DNA of 64,000 bases, from the NCBI GenBank assembly GCA_900769645.1, contig CAAGHI010000077.1, positions 1 to 64,000 of the forward strand, written 5' to 3'. How positions within the stretch are numbered: position 1 is the first letter of the stretch; each line of letters opens with the position of its first letter. The stretch comes from Candidatus Gastranaerophilales bacterium (GTDB taxonomy: Bacteria; Cyanobacteriota; Vampirovibrionia; Gastranaerophilales; Gastranaerophilaceae). Made by a program: the position numbers and the translations under genes. Shown here piece by piece: positions 54,107 through 62,024 of this stretch. The notes under the pieces were generated by a model. It was given only the letters and a program-made list of their open reading frames with translations. It did not search any database and was not told the origin of the DNA.

Positions 54107-54873
54107 ATGTTTAATAATACTTCCATGATTGCCCCCCCCCCGGTGCTACGCACGTAGCCCTTTGTAACAATTTACGTAAAGCCGCATTCACATTGGCTGA
54201 GGTTTTAATTACCCTCGGCATCATCGGTGTGGTCGCAGCAATCACAATCCCGACAATCGTAAACCATTACAAAGAAAAAGTCACTATCACAAAACTTAAA
54301 AAACTAAATTCAACATTCCAAAACGCATTTAACCTTATGCGCCAAGAAGAATTTGGTGGTGGCGATACCAGTGAATGGGGAGATATCTCTAGAGATGAAT
54401 TTGTTCAAGTTTATACCAAATACCTATCAGTTGCACAAATTTGCACTCAAAAAGATATTCAAAAATGCTTTTATAACACGAATTACGCTAATTTAGGTGG
54501 GAACCAAAACCAGCTTTACGTCAACGCCTATAGTGGCTTCATTCTTAATGACGGAGCATCGGTAGCTGTAAGCTGGTCTGGTGCAAACTCAGAATATACA
54601 ATATCAACAGGGAATTATGGTCAAATCTTCGTTGATATCAACGGAAAAAATCCTCCAAATATTCTTGGACGAGATGTGTTTTCTTTTATAATTCGAAAAG
54701 ATGCGGTTATTGCTCGTGGCACAATCAATATTACCGGTTCTAACCCAAATTATTTGAGCATCCAATACGATAAACAAGGCTATTGCAACAAAAACTATAC
54801 AGGGATTGGACACAACGGACTTGGTTGCACTGCTTGGGTAATTTATCAAGAAAATTTTGACTACTTAAAATAA
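54107..54873 (+). CDS. Prepilin-like protein with out-of-frame C10 tract (locus 5)
   Basis: A pseudopilin with RKAAFTLAEVLITLGIIGVV and a globular domain containing DINGKNPPNILGRDVF. ATG 54107 follows agagaggattta and encodes MFNNTSMIA, then ten C on the coding strand. As sequenced it gives MFNNTSMIAPPPVLRT and a stop. With eleven C it reads MFNNTSMIAPPPGATHVALC on into the signal (Phe of the cleavage site at residue 28; 255 residues). The pilin frame has no other usable start: the first is a TTG inside the signal. Here the tract encodes Pro instead of Gly because it lies in the opposite orientation to the other four loci. Confidence 0.85.
54132..54141 (+). repeat. C10 homopolymer tract in a prepilin leader
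   Basis: Eight codons after the ATG at 54107, followed by ggtgctacgcacgtagccct, which also occurs between genes at 39649-39667. Confidence 0.92.
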
Positions 54874-55131
54874 TATTGTTTTATTAATTATTTAATAATT
54901 AGAAAATTTAACAAAAATTTACAATATCCTGAAAACTTAGTTTAATAAAGATTTTTCGAGATACAAGTGTTTATTGATAGTGTGCCGTTTTTAGAAAAAC
55001 ATGCAACAAAACTCTTGTTTACACTTGTTTAAAAACATGTCAAACCCCCTTGCAAACTAATATTTAGCAAGTATCATTAACTAATGTGCACAACTGTGCC
55101 CAAAATGCCGAAATTTGAAAAGGAAAACTAA

Positions 55132-55347
55132 ATGGCTAAAGACGTAATAGAATTAGAAGGTACTATTTTAGAAGCTATGCCTAACGCAATGTTTAGAGTA
55201 AAGCTTGAAAATGACCACGAAATACTCGCTCATATTTCAGGAAAAATCAGAAAGAATTTCATCAGAATTCTCCCTGGGGACAAGGTAAAAGTCGAAATGA
55301 CACCTTACGATTTGAGCAGAGGCAGAATAACATTCAGACTTAAATAA
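55132..55347 (+). CDS. infA: Translation initiation factor IF-1
   Basis: 71 residues, typical S1-fold IF-1: IELEGTILEAMPNAMFRVKLEN, ILAHISGKIRKNFIRILPGDKVKVE and TPYDLSRGRITFR. aaaggaaaac precedes the ATG. First gene of an alpha-operon-like ribosomal cluster. The 258-base gap upstream probably holds the promoter, but I cannot place it with confidence. Confidence 0.97.
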   Translation: MAKDVIELEGTILEAMPNAMFRVKLENDHEILAHISGKIRKNFIRILPGDKVKVEMTPYDLSRGRITFRLK

Positions 55348-55374
55348 TGTACACAAAACATAAAGGAAAACACA

Positions 55375-55488
55375 ATGAAAGTAAGATCATCAGTAAAACC
55401 AATTTGCGATAAATGCAAATGTATCAAAAGAAAAGGAAGAATCGCTGTAATTTGCGAAAACCCTAAACACAAACAAAGACAAGGTTAA
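55375..55488 (+). CDS. rpmJ: 50S ribosomal protein L36
   Basis: 37 residues: MKVRSSVKPICDKCKCIKRK, then a Cys and a His further on (C11, C14, C27, H32), the zinc-binding form of L36. aaaggaaaac precedes the ATG. It lies 27 nt after infA, as in many bacteria. Confidence 0.95.
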   Translation: MKVRSSVKPICDKCKCIKRKGRIAVICENPKHKQRQG

Positions 55489-55721
55489 TTTTTTGCGTAG
55501 TGCGCCGTGTGAACTTTGGTTATCCCGAAGAAGCGTAGTCCATTACAAAAATAGCATTAATAAACTTTTACCAATATCATTTTGTAAAAAACTACTCACT
55601 ATTCACAACTCACTACTCACTCAAAAAACTGCCGAAGTTGCGGGCAAAATCAGTAACTGGTGAGGAAGTATTTAAGCCTCATACACAAAAAAATCTAACA
55701 ACAAGAAAGGAAAAATTAGAA
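55489..55721. repeat. Repeat-containing spacer between rpmJ and rpsM
   Basis: Contains 'actattcacaactcactactcactc' (related to 12765 and 19570) and 'gcgtagtgcgccgtgtgaact', similar to 'gcgagtgcgccgtgtgagct' after rpsK (56675). No gene; the long open extension upstream of rpsM is not coding. Confidence 0.6.
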
Positions 55722-56093
55722 ATGGCAAGACTATCAGGGGTAGATTTACCTCGTAACAAAAGAATGGAAATCGCACTAACTTACATCTACGGAATCGGAC
55801 CTACAAGAGCTAAAAAAATTCTTGAAGCAACAAAGATTTCACCGGATCTAAGAACAGACGATTTGACAGATGAAGATATTAAACTATTGAGAAACGAATT
55901 GGCTAACTACCACATCGAAGGTGATTTGAGACGTGAAGTTTCATTGCACATCAAACGTCTTCAAGAAATCGGTTCTTACAGAGGAATGAGACACAAACGT
56001 AACCTTCCTTGCCGTGGTCAAAGAACAAAAACTAACGGAAGAACAAGACGTGGTAAAAAAGGCTTGGCTATCACTAAGAAGAAAACAGTTTAG
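55722..56093 (+). CDS. rpsM: 30S ribosomal protein S13
   Basis: 123 residues. MARLSGVDLPRNKRMEIALT begins the normal S13; YIYGIGPTRAKKILE and the basic tail GMRHKRNLPCRGQRTKTNGR are typical. gaaagga precedes ATG 55722. Contacts the 30S head and P-site tRNA. Confidence 0.97.
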   Translation: MARLSGVDLPRNKRMEIALTYIYGIGPTRAKKILEATKISPDLRTDDLTDEDIKLLRNELANYHIEGDLRREVSLHIKRLQEIGSYRGMRHKRNLPCRGQRTKTNGRTRRGKKGLAITKKKTV

Positions 56094-56275
56094 TGCGTAG
56101 TGGAATGAGCTAGACGTCATTCTGAGGGAAGTGGTTATTTTAACCCGAAGAATCTTAGGCAAATAGAAACAAGATTTTTCTCTAACCGCTCAAGATGGCG
56201 AAATAAGATAGCTTATTCATTTAATAACTTGATAAATTAAATAAATTAAAAAGAAAAACATAAAGGAAAGTAAAA
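56094..56275. repeat. Repeat-containing spacer between rpsM and rpsK
   Basis: Includes 'gtcattctgagggaagtgg' and 'cccgaagaatcttaggc', related to the 'cattctga' end of the hairpin repeat family. No gene is visible. Confidence 0.5.
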
Positions 56276-56662
56276 ATGGCAAGACCAGTAAAAACAAAGA
56301 AAAAAGAAAAGAAGAACGTATTGCAAGGTGTTGTTCACATTCAGTCAACATTCAACAATACAATTGTAACTTCAACTGATACTCAAGGTAATGCTATTGC
56401 TTGGGCAACAGCAGGTGCTACAGGTTTCAAGGGTGCTAGAAAAGGTACTCCGTTCGCAGCTCAATCAGCAGCTGAATTAGTAGCTAAAAAATCTATCGAC
56501 CAAGGTATGAAAAAAGTTGAAGTTCATATCAAAGGACCTGGTTCAGGTAGAGAAACTGCAATCAGAGCAATCCAAGCAGCAGGTTTGGAAATCACATTGA
56601 TTAAAGATGTAACTCCAATCCCTCACAACGGCTGCAGACCACCTAAAAAACGTAGAGTGTAG
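56276..56662 (+). CDS. rpsK: 30S ribosomal protein S11
   Basis: 128 residues. GVVHIQSTFNNTIVTSTDTQ, GATGFKGARKGTPFAAQSAA and the C-terminal DVTPIPHNGCRPPKKRRV are diagnostic. aaaggaaag precedes the ATG. The 273 bases after it carry repeat-like sequence and no gene. Confidence 0.97.
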   Translation: MARPVKTKKKEKKNVLQGVVHIQSTFNNTIVTSTDTQGNAIAWATAGATGFKGARKGTPFAAQSAAELVAKKSIDQGMKKVEVHIKGPGSGRETAIRAIQAAGLEITLIKDVTPIPHNGCRPPKKRRV

Positions 56663-56935
56663 CGGATTTTGGCGAGTGCGCCGTGTGAGCTCAAGCGAGC
56701 CAAAGTTAGGGAAAAGAATTTTTACCTATTTAAGGCGAGCAACAACAAAGCGAACCCAGCACGACCTCACGAGAAACTTTATGGAACGGAATAAATTTTA
56801 TATAAATTTATGTAGTGGAATGAAGAGTTTCGAGTTGCCAATAATCCAAGATTACAAAAAACAATTAACCGCAGGGGCTTGCTTTTAAGCCAAAAAGTAG
56901 ACCATAGATGCCCTGCAAAAGAAAAGGAGAAAATA

Positions 56936-57538
56936 ATGGCTAAATACACAGGACCTTCTAATAAATTATTTAGAAACAAAAAAGTAAAAGACTTGTCAAA
57001 TAGAAAATTAACAACTTCTATGAAACAAAACGCTTCTGGTCAACACGGTGCAGTAAGAAAGAAACTTTCTGAATATGCATTGCACTTGGCTGAAAAACAA
57101 AAAATCAGATTTACTTATTTAGTAAGCGAAAAACAATTCGCAAAATATTATAACGAAGCAGCTAGAAGAAAAGGCGTTACAGGTACTATCTTGTTACAAA
57201 TTCTTGAATCAAGATTAGATAACGTATTGTTCAGAGCTGGCTTGGGTATCACTCGTAAACAAACAAGACAAATCGTAAACCACGGTCACGTTCTTGTAAA
57301 CGATAAAAAAGTTGATATTCCATCATACCTTGTTAAAGCAGGCGATGTAATCACTATCAGAACAAAAAGCAACGCATTTTTGAAGAGTGTTGGTGAATTA
57401 ATTGATATGCCTTGCTCAGCAGCATGGTTGACAGTTGATAAAGAAGCTCTAAAAATCACTTTCGACAGAATTCCAGAAAGAGAAGAATTAGATCCTGACT
57501 TCAAAGAACAGCTTGTAATTGAGTACTACTCTAAATAG
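56936..57538 (+). CDS. rpsD: 30S ribosomal protein S4
   Basis: 200 residues. The S4 core has ESRLDNVLFRAGLGITRKQT and QIVNHGHVLVNDKKVDIPSY (S4 RNA-binding domain) and ends VIEYYSK. The N-terminal zinc-ligand Cys residues found in some S4 proteins are absent, so it is the zinc-free form. aaggag lies 7 nt before ATG 56936. Usually also a repressor of its own operon. Confidence 0.96.
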   Translation: MAKYTGPSNKLFRNKKVKDLSNRKLTTSMKQNASGQHGAVRKKLSEYALHLAEKQKIRFTYLVSEKQFAKYYNEAARRKGVTGTILLQILESRLDNVLFRAGLGITRKQTRQIVNHGHVLVNDKKVDIPSYLVKAGDVITIRTKSNAFLKSVGELIDMPCSAAWLTVDKEALKITFDRIPEREELDPDFKEQLVIEYYSK

Positions 57539-57660
57539 TGCGGTGAACTAAGGACTTTGATTTTGTTTTACCAAAGTCAAGATCCATTCCCCACAAGCCT
57601 GACAGATAAACTGTCAAACAAAAACAAATAGTTAATCGAAAAACTAGGAGATTAAATAAG

Positions 57661-58626
57661 ATGGAATTAAAAATTAAATGTGTTAATACAACAACAAGTT
57701 CTGACGGTTCACAATACGGTAAATTCGTAATCGAACCGCTAGAAAAAGGTTTTGGTACAACAATCGGTAATTCTTTGAGAAGAGTACTTTTGTCAAGTCT
57801 TGAAGGAACAGCAGTTACTTCAACAAGAATTGAAGGTATCACTCACGAATACACAGCCATTCCGGGTGTATTAGAAGATGTAATCGATGTTATGCTTAAC
57901 CTTAAAGGATTGGTTGTAAAAACTGATTCCAAAGAGCCACAGCACTTGAGAATTGACGTAGATCGCCCAGGAGCAGTACTTGCAAGCGATATTCAACTTC
58001 CTGCAGGTGTAAAAGTTGTAAACCCAGATTGGTTGATTTGTACAGTTGCAGACGGCGGCAGCTTCCACGCTGACGTTATTGTTGAAACAGGAAAAGGCTA
58101 CGTTGCTCACGACGTACCTAGAGATTCTAAGGGAGTATCAATCGACGTACTTCCAATCGATGCAACATTCATGCCTATCAAACGTGTAAGCTACAATGTT
58201 GAAAACACTCGTGTTGGCGATTCTATCGATTTCGATAAATTGACTCTTGAAATTTGGTCTAACGGCTCTATCGATGTAACAAATGCATTGAGCCAAGCTG
58301 CTAACCTATTGATTGAACACTTTATGCAAATCGCAGCAATCACAGGTCAACCGGTTGTAGCACCGGCAATGGCTATTGAAGAAGAAAAAGAAGAAGATTC
58401 TGAAACTCCTTCAATGACTATTGAAGAATTGGAACTTTCTGTTAGAGCGTACAACTGCTTGAAACGTGCAAGTATCAATTCAATGGCTGAATTGTTGAAA
58501 AAATCAGAACACGATTTATTGAACATTAAAAACTTCGGTAAGAAATCTTCTGACGAAGTTATCGAAAGACTTCATCACTTCGGTTTAGACCTTGCTCCAA
58601 ACCCAGAAGTTGAGGAAGAAGTTTAA
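57661..58626 (+). CDS. rpoA: DNA-directed RNA polymerase subunit alpha
   Basis: 321 residues. The N-terminal dimerisation domain has FVIEPLEKGFGTTIGNSLRR and LLSSLEGTAVTSTRIEGI. An acidic linker (EEEKEEDSE) leads to the C-terminal domain (LELSVRAYNCLKRASINSMA, LLNIKNFGKKSSDEV). aggag precedes the ATG. Normal position between rpsD and rplQ. Confidence 0.98.
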   Translation: MELKIKCVNTTTSSDGSQYGKFVIEPLEKGFGTTIGNSLRRVLLSSLEGTAVTSTRIEGITHEYTAIPGVLEDVIDVMLNLKGLVVKTDSKEPQHLRIDVDRPGAVLASDIQLPAGVKVVNPDWLICTVADGGSFHADVIVETGKGYVAHDVPRDSKGVSIDVLPIDATFMPIKRVSYNVENTRVGDSIDFDKLTLEIWSNGSIDVTNALSQAANLLIEHFMQIAAITGQPVVAPAMAIEEEKEEDSETPSMTIEELELSVRAYNCLKRASINSMAELLKKSEHDLLNIKNFGKKSSDEVIERLHHFGLDLAPNPEVEEEV

Positions 58627-58729
58627 GAAGCGTTAGGGCTAAGGGCGATACAAACTTAACGTCAAACGTCTTAAAGACTTAACATCTTAATAAAAAACAA
58701 TATAAGAAAAAATATAAAGGAAAACTAAA

Positions 58730-59158
58730 ATGAGACACCAAACTAAAAAAAATACGCTAGGAAAGGCAAAGGATCAAAGAGATGCTTTGTTGCGTTCATT
58801 GGCGACTGAACTTTTTGTACATGGTGAAATCAAAACAACTATGGCTAGAGCTAAAGCTTTGCAACCATACGCTGAAGAAATTATCACACTTGCAAAAAGA
58901 GGCGATCTTCACGCTCGTCGTCAAGCTGCTAAATTCATTTTTGACAAAGAAACTGGCAAATTCATGGATTTAGCTTCAGGCGAAGTTTTTGATGCTCCTC
59001 AAGCAGACAAAAAACTTGCTGACGAAACAGTTTTGAGAAAACTTTTCGTAATCATTGGTAAAAAATATTCTGACCGCAAAGGTGGTTACACAAGAATATT
59101 CAGATTACCTCCAAGACGCGGTGACGCTTCTGAAATGGCTTTAATCCAATTGGTGTAA
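58730..59158 (+). CDS. rplQ: 50S ribosomal protein L17
   Basis: 142 residues. LGKAKDQRDALLRSLATELF, IKTTMARAKALQPYAEEIITLAKRG and GGYTRIFRLPPRRGDASEMA are typical. aaaggaaaac precedes the ATG. The stop lies 4 nt from the truA start. Confidence 0.97.
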   Translation: MRHQTKKNTLGKAKDQRDALLRSLATELFVHGEIKTTMARAKALQPYAEEIITLAKRGDLHARRQAAKFIFDKETGKFMDLASGEVFDAPQADKKLADETVLRKLFVIIGKKYSDRKGGYTRIFRLPPRRGDASEMALIQLV

Positions 59159-59162
59159 GCTA

Positions 59163-59933
59163 ATGCGTTATGCGCTTCAAGTTCAGTATATAGGAAAGAA
59201 TTACGCCGGAAGTCAGATACAATTTGAGAATGGTGTGGAAATTCAAACTCCAACTATACAGGGAGAACTTGAAAAAGCAATCAGTACATTGATATTCGGT
59301 GATACCGAAAATAAAGACCGACAAGTTAAAACAATCTTTTCCGGAAGAACTGACAAAGGAGTAAATTCCAAAGGGCAAGTCGTTCATTTTGACTCAGACA
59401 AATCTATTGTTGCTTCAAAGTTTGTTTATCAGTTGAATGAAATATTGCCAAAAGATATATCTGTCAGCGATTTTGAAAAAGTTGATGATAATTTTCACGC
59501 ACAAAAATCTGCCAAACGCCGATTTTACAGATTTGTATTTATTAATCGAAAATGTAAAAATGCGTTTGACGGAGATTTGATGCGGGTTAAATATCCGATT
59601 AACATTGAAAAAATGCAAAAAGCTCTTGATTTTATCAAAGGCGAACATGATTTTTCAAGTTTCAAAAGCTCCGGAACGCTAAACCCAAGCAAGATTTGTT
59701 TTATCGAAAAAGCCACTTGTCAAAGAGATGGCGATAAAGTGATTATTGATATTGTGGGAAACAGATTTCTTTATAATATGGTAAGAACAATTGTCGGCAC
59801 CCTTTTAGAAATAGAAGGACATAATCTTCCGGCAGAACACATGAAACAGGTATTAGACGCTTGTGACAGACGAAAAGCCGGACAAACAGTCAGTCCGTAT
59901 GGATTGACACTAATGAAAGTAGAATACAATTAA
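59163..59933 (+). CDS. truA: tRNA pseudouridine(38-40) synthase TruA
   Basis: 256 residues. The catalytic Asp is in TIFSGRTDKGVNSKGQVVHF. Other landmarks are NEILPKDISV, HAQKSAKRRFYRF, HDFSSFKSSG and GNRFLYNMVRTIVGTLLEIE. It isomerises uridines in the tRNA anticodon arm. Tightly coupled to rplQ, as in many Gram-positive and cyanobacterial genomes. Confidence 0.97.
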   Translation: MRYALQVQYIGKNYAGSQIQFENGVEIQTPTIQGELEKAISTLIFGDTENKDRQVKTIFSGRTDKGVNSKGQVVHFDSDKSIVASKFVYQLNEILPKDISVSDFEKVDDNFHAQKSAKRRFYRFVFINRKCKNAFDGDLMRVKYPINIEKMQKALDFIKGEHDFSSFKSSGTLNPSKICFIEKATCQRDGDKVIIDIVGNRFLYNMVRTIVGTLLEIEGHNLPAEHMKQVLDACDRRKAGQTVSPYGLTLMKVEYN

Positions 59934-59966
59934 CCTTATTAAGGTAAAAATAAACGGAGATAAAGC

Positions 59967-60404
59967 ATGAAAACATATTCAGCAAAACCTCTAGAAGTTG
60001 AAAGAAAATGGTATTTAATCGATGCTGAAGGCGAAATCCTTGGCAGATTGGCTACCAGAGTAGCAAACATTTTAAGAGGCAAAAACAAACCTGAATATAC
60101 ACCAAACGTTGATACAGGTGATTTCGTAATCGTAATCAACGCTGACAAAGTTTTGGTATCAGGTAAAAAAGAAACTGATAAAATTTATTACCACCACACT
60201 GGTTTCCCAGGCGGATTGAAATCAGCTAGTGTAAAAGAATTGCGTGAAAAAGACGCTAGACTTTTAATCGAAAAAGCTGTAAAAGGTATGCTTCAACACA
60301 ACACATTGGGCGATACTCAATTCACTAAGTTGAAAGTATATAACGGACCTGAACACCCACACGCAGCTCAAAAACCTATCGTGTTGGAAAAGGAGGCTAA
60401 ATAA
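59967..60404 (+). CDS. rplM: 50S ribosomal protein L13
   Basis: 145 residues. KWYLIDAEGEILGRLATRVA, KVLVSGKKETDKIYYHHTGF and KGMLQHNTLG are typical L13. acggag precedes the ATG. The stop overlaps the rpsI start by one base (taATG). Confidence 0.97.
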   Translation: MKTYSAKPLEVERKWYLIDAEGEILGRLATRVANILRGKNKPEYTPNVDTGDFVIVINADKVLVSGKKETDKIYYHHTGFPGGLKSASVKELREKDARLLIEKAVKGMLQHNTLGDTQFTKLKVYNGPEHPHAAQKPIVLEKEAK

Positions 60405-60799
60405 TGGCAGATAAAGAAATTATGGCAACAGGCCGCAGAAAAACCTCTATCGCAGTTGTAAAACTTGTAAAAGGTAAAGGCAGAATTTTCGTAAACGGAA
60501 AAACTTTGAAAAACTATATCGGTAACAGACCTGCAATCGAAATGTTGGTTTACAGACCATTAGTTTTGACTGATAACCAAGAAAAATACGATGTAAAAGT
60601 AAAAGCAGTTGGCGGCGGAATCGTTGCTCAATGTGGCGCTATCAGACACGGTATTTCAAGAGCTTTGGTTAAAGCAAACGAAGAATACAAAAACGTATTG
60701 CGTTTGGAAGGCTTGCTAACTCGTGACCCACGTGTTAAAGAACGTAAAAAATACGGTCGCAAACGTGCAAGAAAACGTTTCCAATTCTCAAAACGTTAA
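60404..60799 (+). CDS. rpsI: 30S ribosomal protein S9
   Basis: 131 residues. ATGRRKTSIAVVKLVKGKGR, VKAVGGGIVAQCGAIRHGIS and the terminal KKYGRKRARKRFQFSKR identify S9. The ATG overlaps the rplM stop, with aaaggagg just upstream. Last gene of the ribosomal cluster. Confidence 0.98.
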   Translation: MADKEIMATGRRKTSIAVVKLVKGKGRIFVNGKTLKNYIGNRPAIEMLVYRPLVLTDNQEKYDVKVKAVGGGIVAQCGAIRHGISRALVKANEEYKNVLRLEGLLTRDPRVKERKKYGRKRARKRFQFSKR

Positions 60800-60831
60800 T
60801 CGATATCGCTTTTCAAGCGAATACAAAATAC

Positions 60832-60864
60832 AAAAAAGAACGGCAGCAATGTCGTTCTTTTTTT
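60832..60864 (+). terminator. Terminator of the ribosomal operon
   Basis: aaaaaagaacg and cgttcttttttt pair around a 10-base loop, with a T run. Confidence 0.85.
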
Positions 60865-60893
60865 GTTAAATCGAGTTTAATAGTATTCATGAC

Positions 60894-60980
60894 GTCGGGG
60901 TGGGTACCCTGACCGACCACTAGATTCTGAAAAGACAGAAAATCTAGCGTCCAGCGTAGATTTTCGTCTTATTCAGAATC
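60894..60980. repeat. Palindrome and hairpin repeat
   Basis: gtcggggtgggtaccctgac (60894-60913) followed by the hairpin repeat gattctgaaaagacag...gtcttattcagaatc (60923-60980). Same families as 18126 and 15338. Confidence 0.75.
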
Positions 60981-61059
60981 TTGTTTATTTGTATCCAGAT
61001 GTTGAGCAAGTATGCCCAACCTACCTTTTTTTATTTTGATTTTAGCAAATCATATAAAA

Positions 61060-61940
61060 TTAAATCCTTATAGGATAATCTGGCTTAATTTTATAGCCAT
61101 CAAGCCATATTAATGCACCACAATACAAAGAATTAGTTGGGGAGCATGAATTTTTTAGAGTATCTCGTGACCAGTTGCTATGTAACCCTTCCCATTTAAA
61201 CTTTCCATTAGCTAAGAAAATCTCTGCTAAAAACATATCACGTCCCCAAATATTTGGAGCCTTTTTACCGTTTATATCAACATACACTAAAAAATTCCAA
61301 AGAGTGTTGTTTACCGTAACATTGGGTCTAAGGAAAATAGTTATTTCATTTGGCAACTCTATAATACAAGCCTCGTTATCTAAAGTATCCAAATTCCATT
61401 TTTGCACTCCTCCATCTGCTCTATAATATATAGGATAACCAGCATTTTTCAAAGAAACAAAGCCATAATAATTACTTGTTTTTAAATAGGGCAAAAAATA
61501 TTTTTCAGTAATCCTAACCGCACTTTTTTTATAATTTGCAGCAGAAGCACTTGTGCCGTTATCAGCTGCTAGATCCCAATTTTGCGGATCTCCATTTTCC
61601 GCAATCGAAAAATTAAGCATTTGAGAAAATAAACTTTCAACAGTCTTTAATTTAGTCACAACCTCTTGTTTTTTATAATGCGAAACAACAGATGGAATTG
61701 TAAGAGCTGCAACAACACCGATGATGCCGAGTGTGATTAGGACTTCTGCGAGAGTAAAGGCGGCGCGTTTCAACGTGAATAAGCGAATAAGTTCTTTGGT
61801 TAAGTTATTCTTATTTCCTTGCAACTGTATTGAACCTAAATCAGTTTCGGTGCCGGCATAGCAATGCCGACCTACTATTACACGGCCCCCGTGACGCTTG
61901 CCCCCCCCCCGAGGACTCTTCTAAAATCAAAATTTTTCAT
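61060..61940 (-). CDS. Prepilin-like protein with out-of-frame G10 tract (locus 6)
   Basis: A pseudopilin with KRAAFTLAEVLITLGIIGVV, a domain with DINGKKAPNIWGRDMF and the end CGALIWLDGYKIKPDYPIRI, close to locus 4. ATG 61940 (aaggagccagagt upstream) encodes MKNFDFRRVL then ten G; as sequenced it stops after MKNFDFRRVLGGGASVTGAV. With eleven G it is open through GGGGKRHGGRVIVGRHCYAG to the signal (Phe at residue 62; 293 residues). The only other start in the pilin frame before the signal is a poorly placed TTG at 61824. The leader includes the palindrome 61852-61871 and the 'gaataagttctttggttaag' repeat. Confidence 0.85.
61901..61910 (-). repeat. G10 homopolymer tract in a prepilin leader
   Basis: Ten C on the + strand, ten codons after the leftward ATG at 61940; same context (gcttg-C10-gag) as locus 1. 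Confidence 0.92.
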
Positions 61941-62024
61941 ACTCTGGCTCCTTATTCAGATTATCTACTATTTTTACAAGTTTATTTTACCATATTTTTC
62001 ACAATATTTCAAGACTTACTACTC

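Noticed and set aside
56676..56888. 70-codon open frame between rpsK and rpsD
   Set aside because: No ribosome binding site and built from repeat sequence; not a ribosomal protein.
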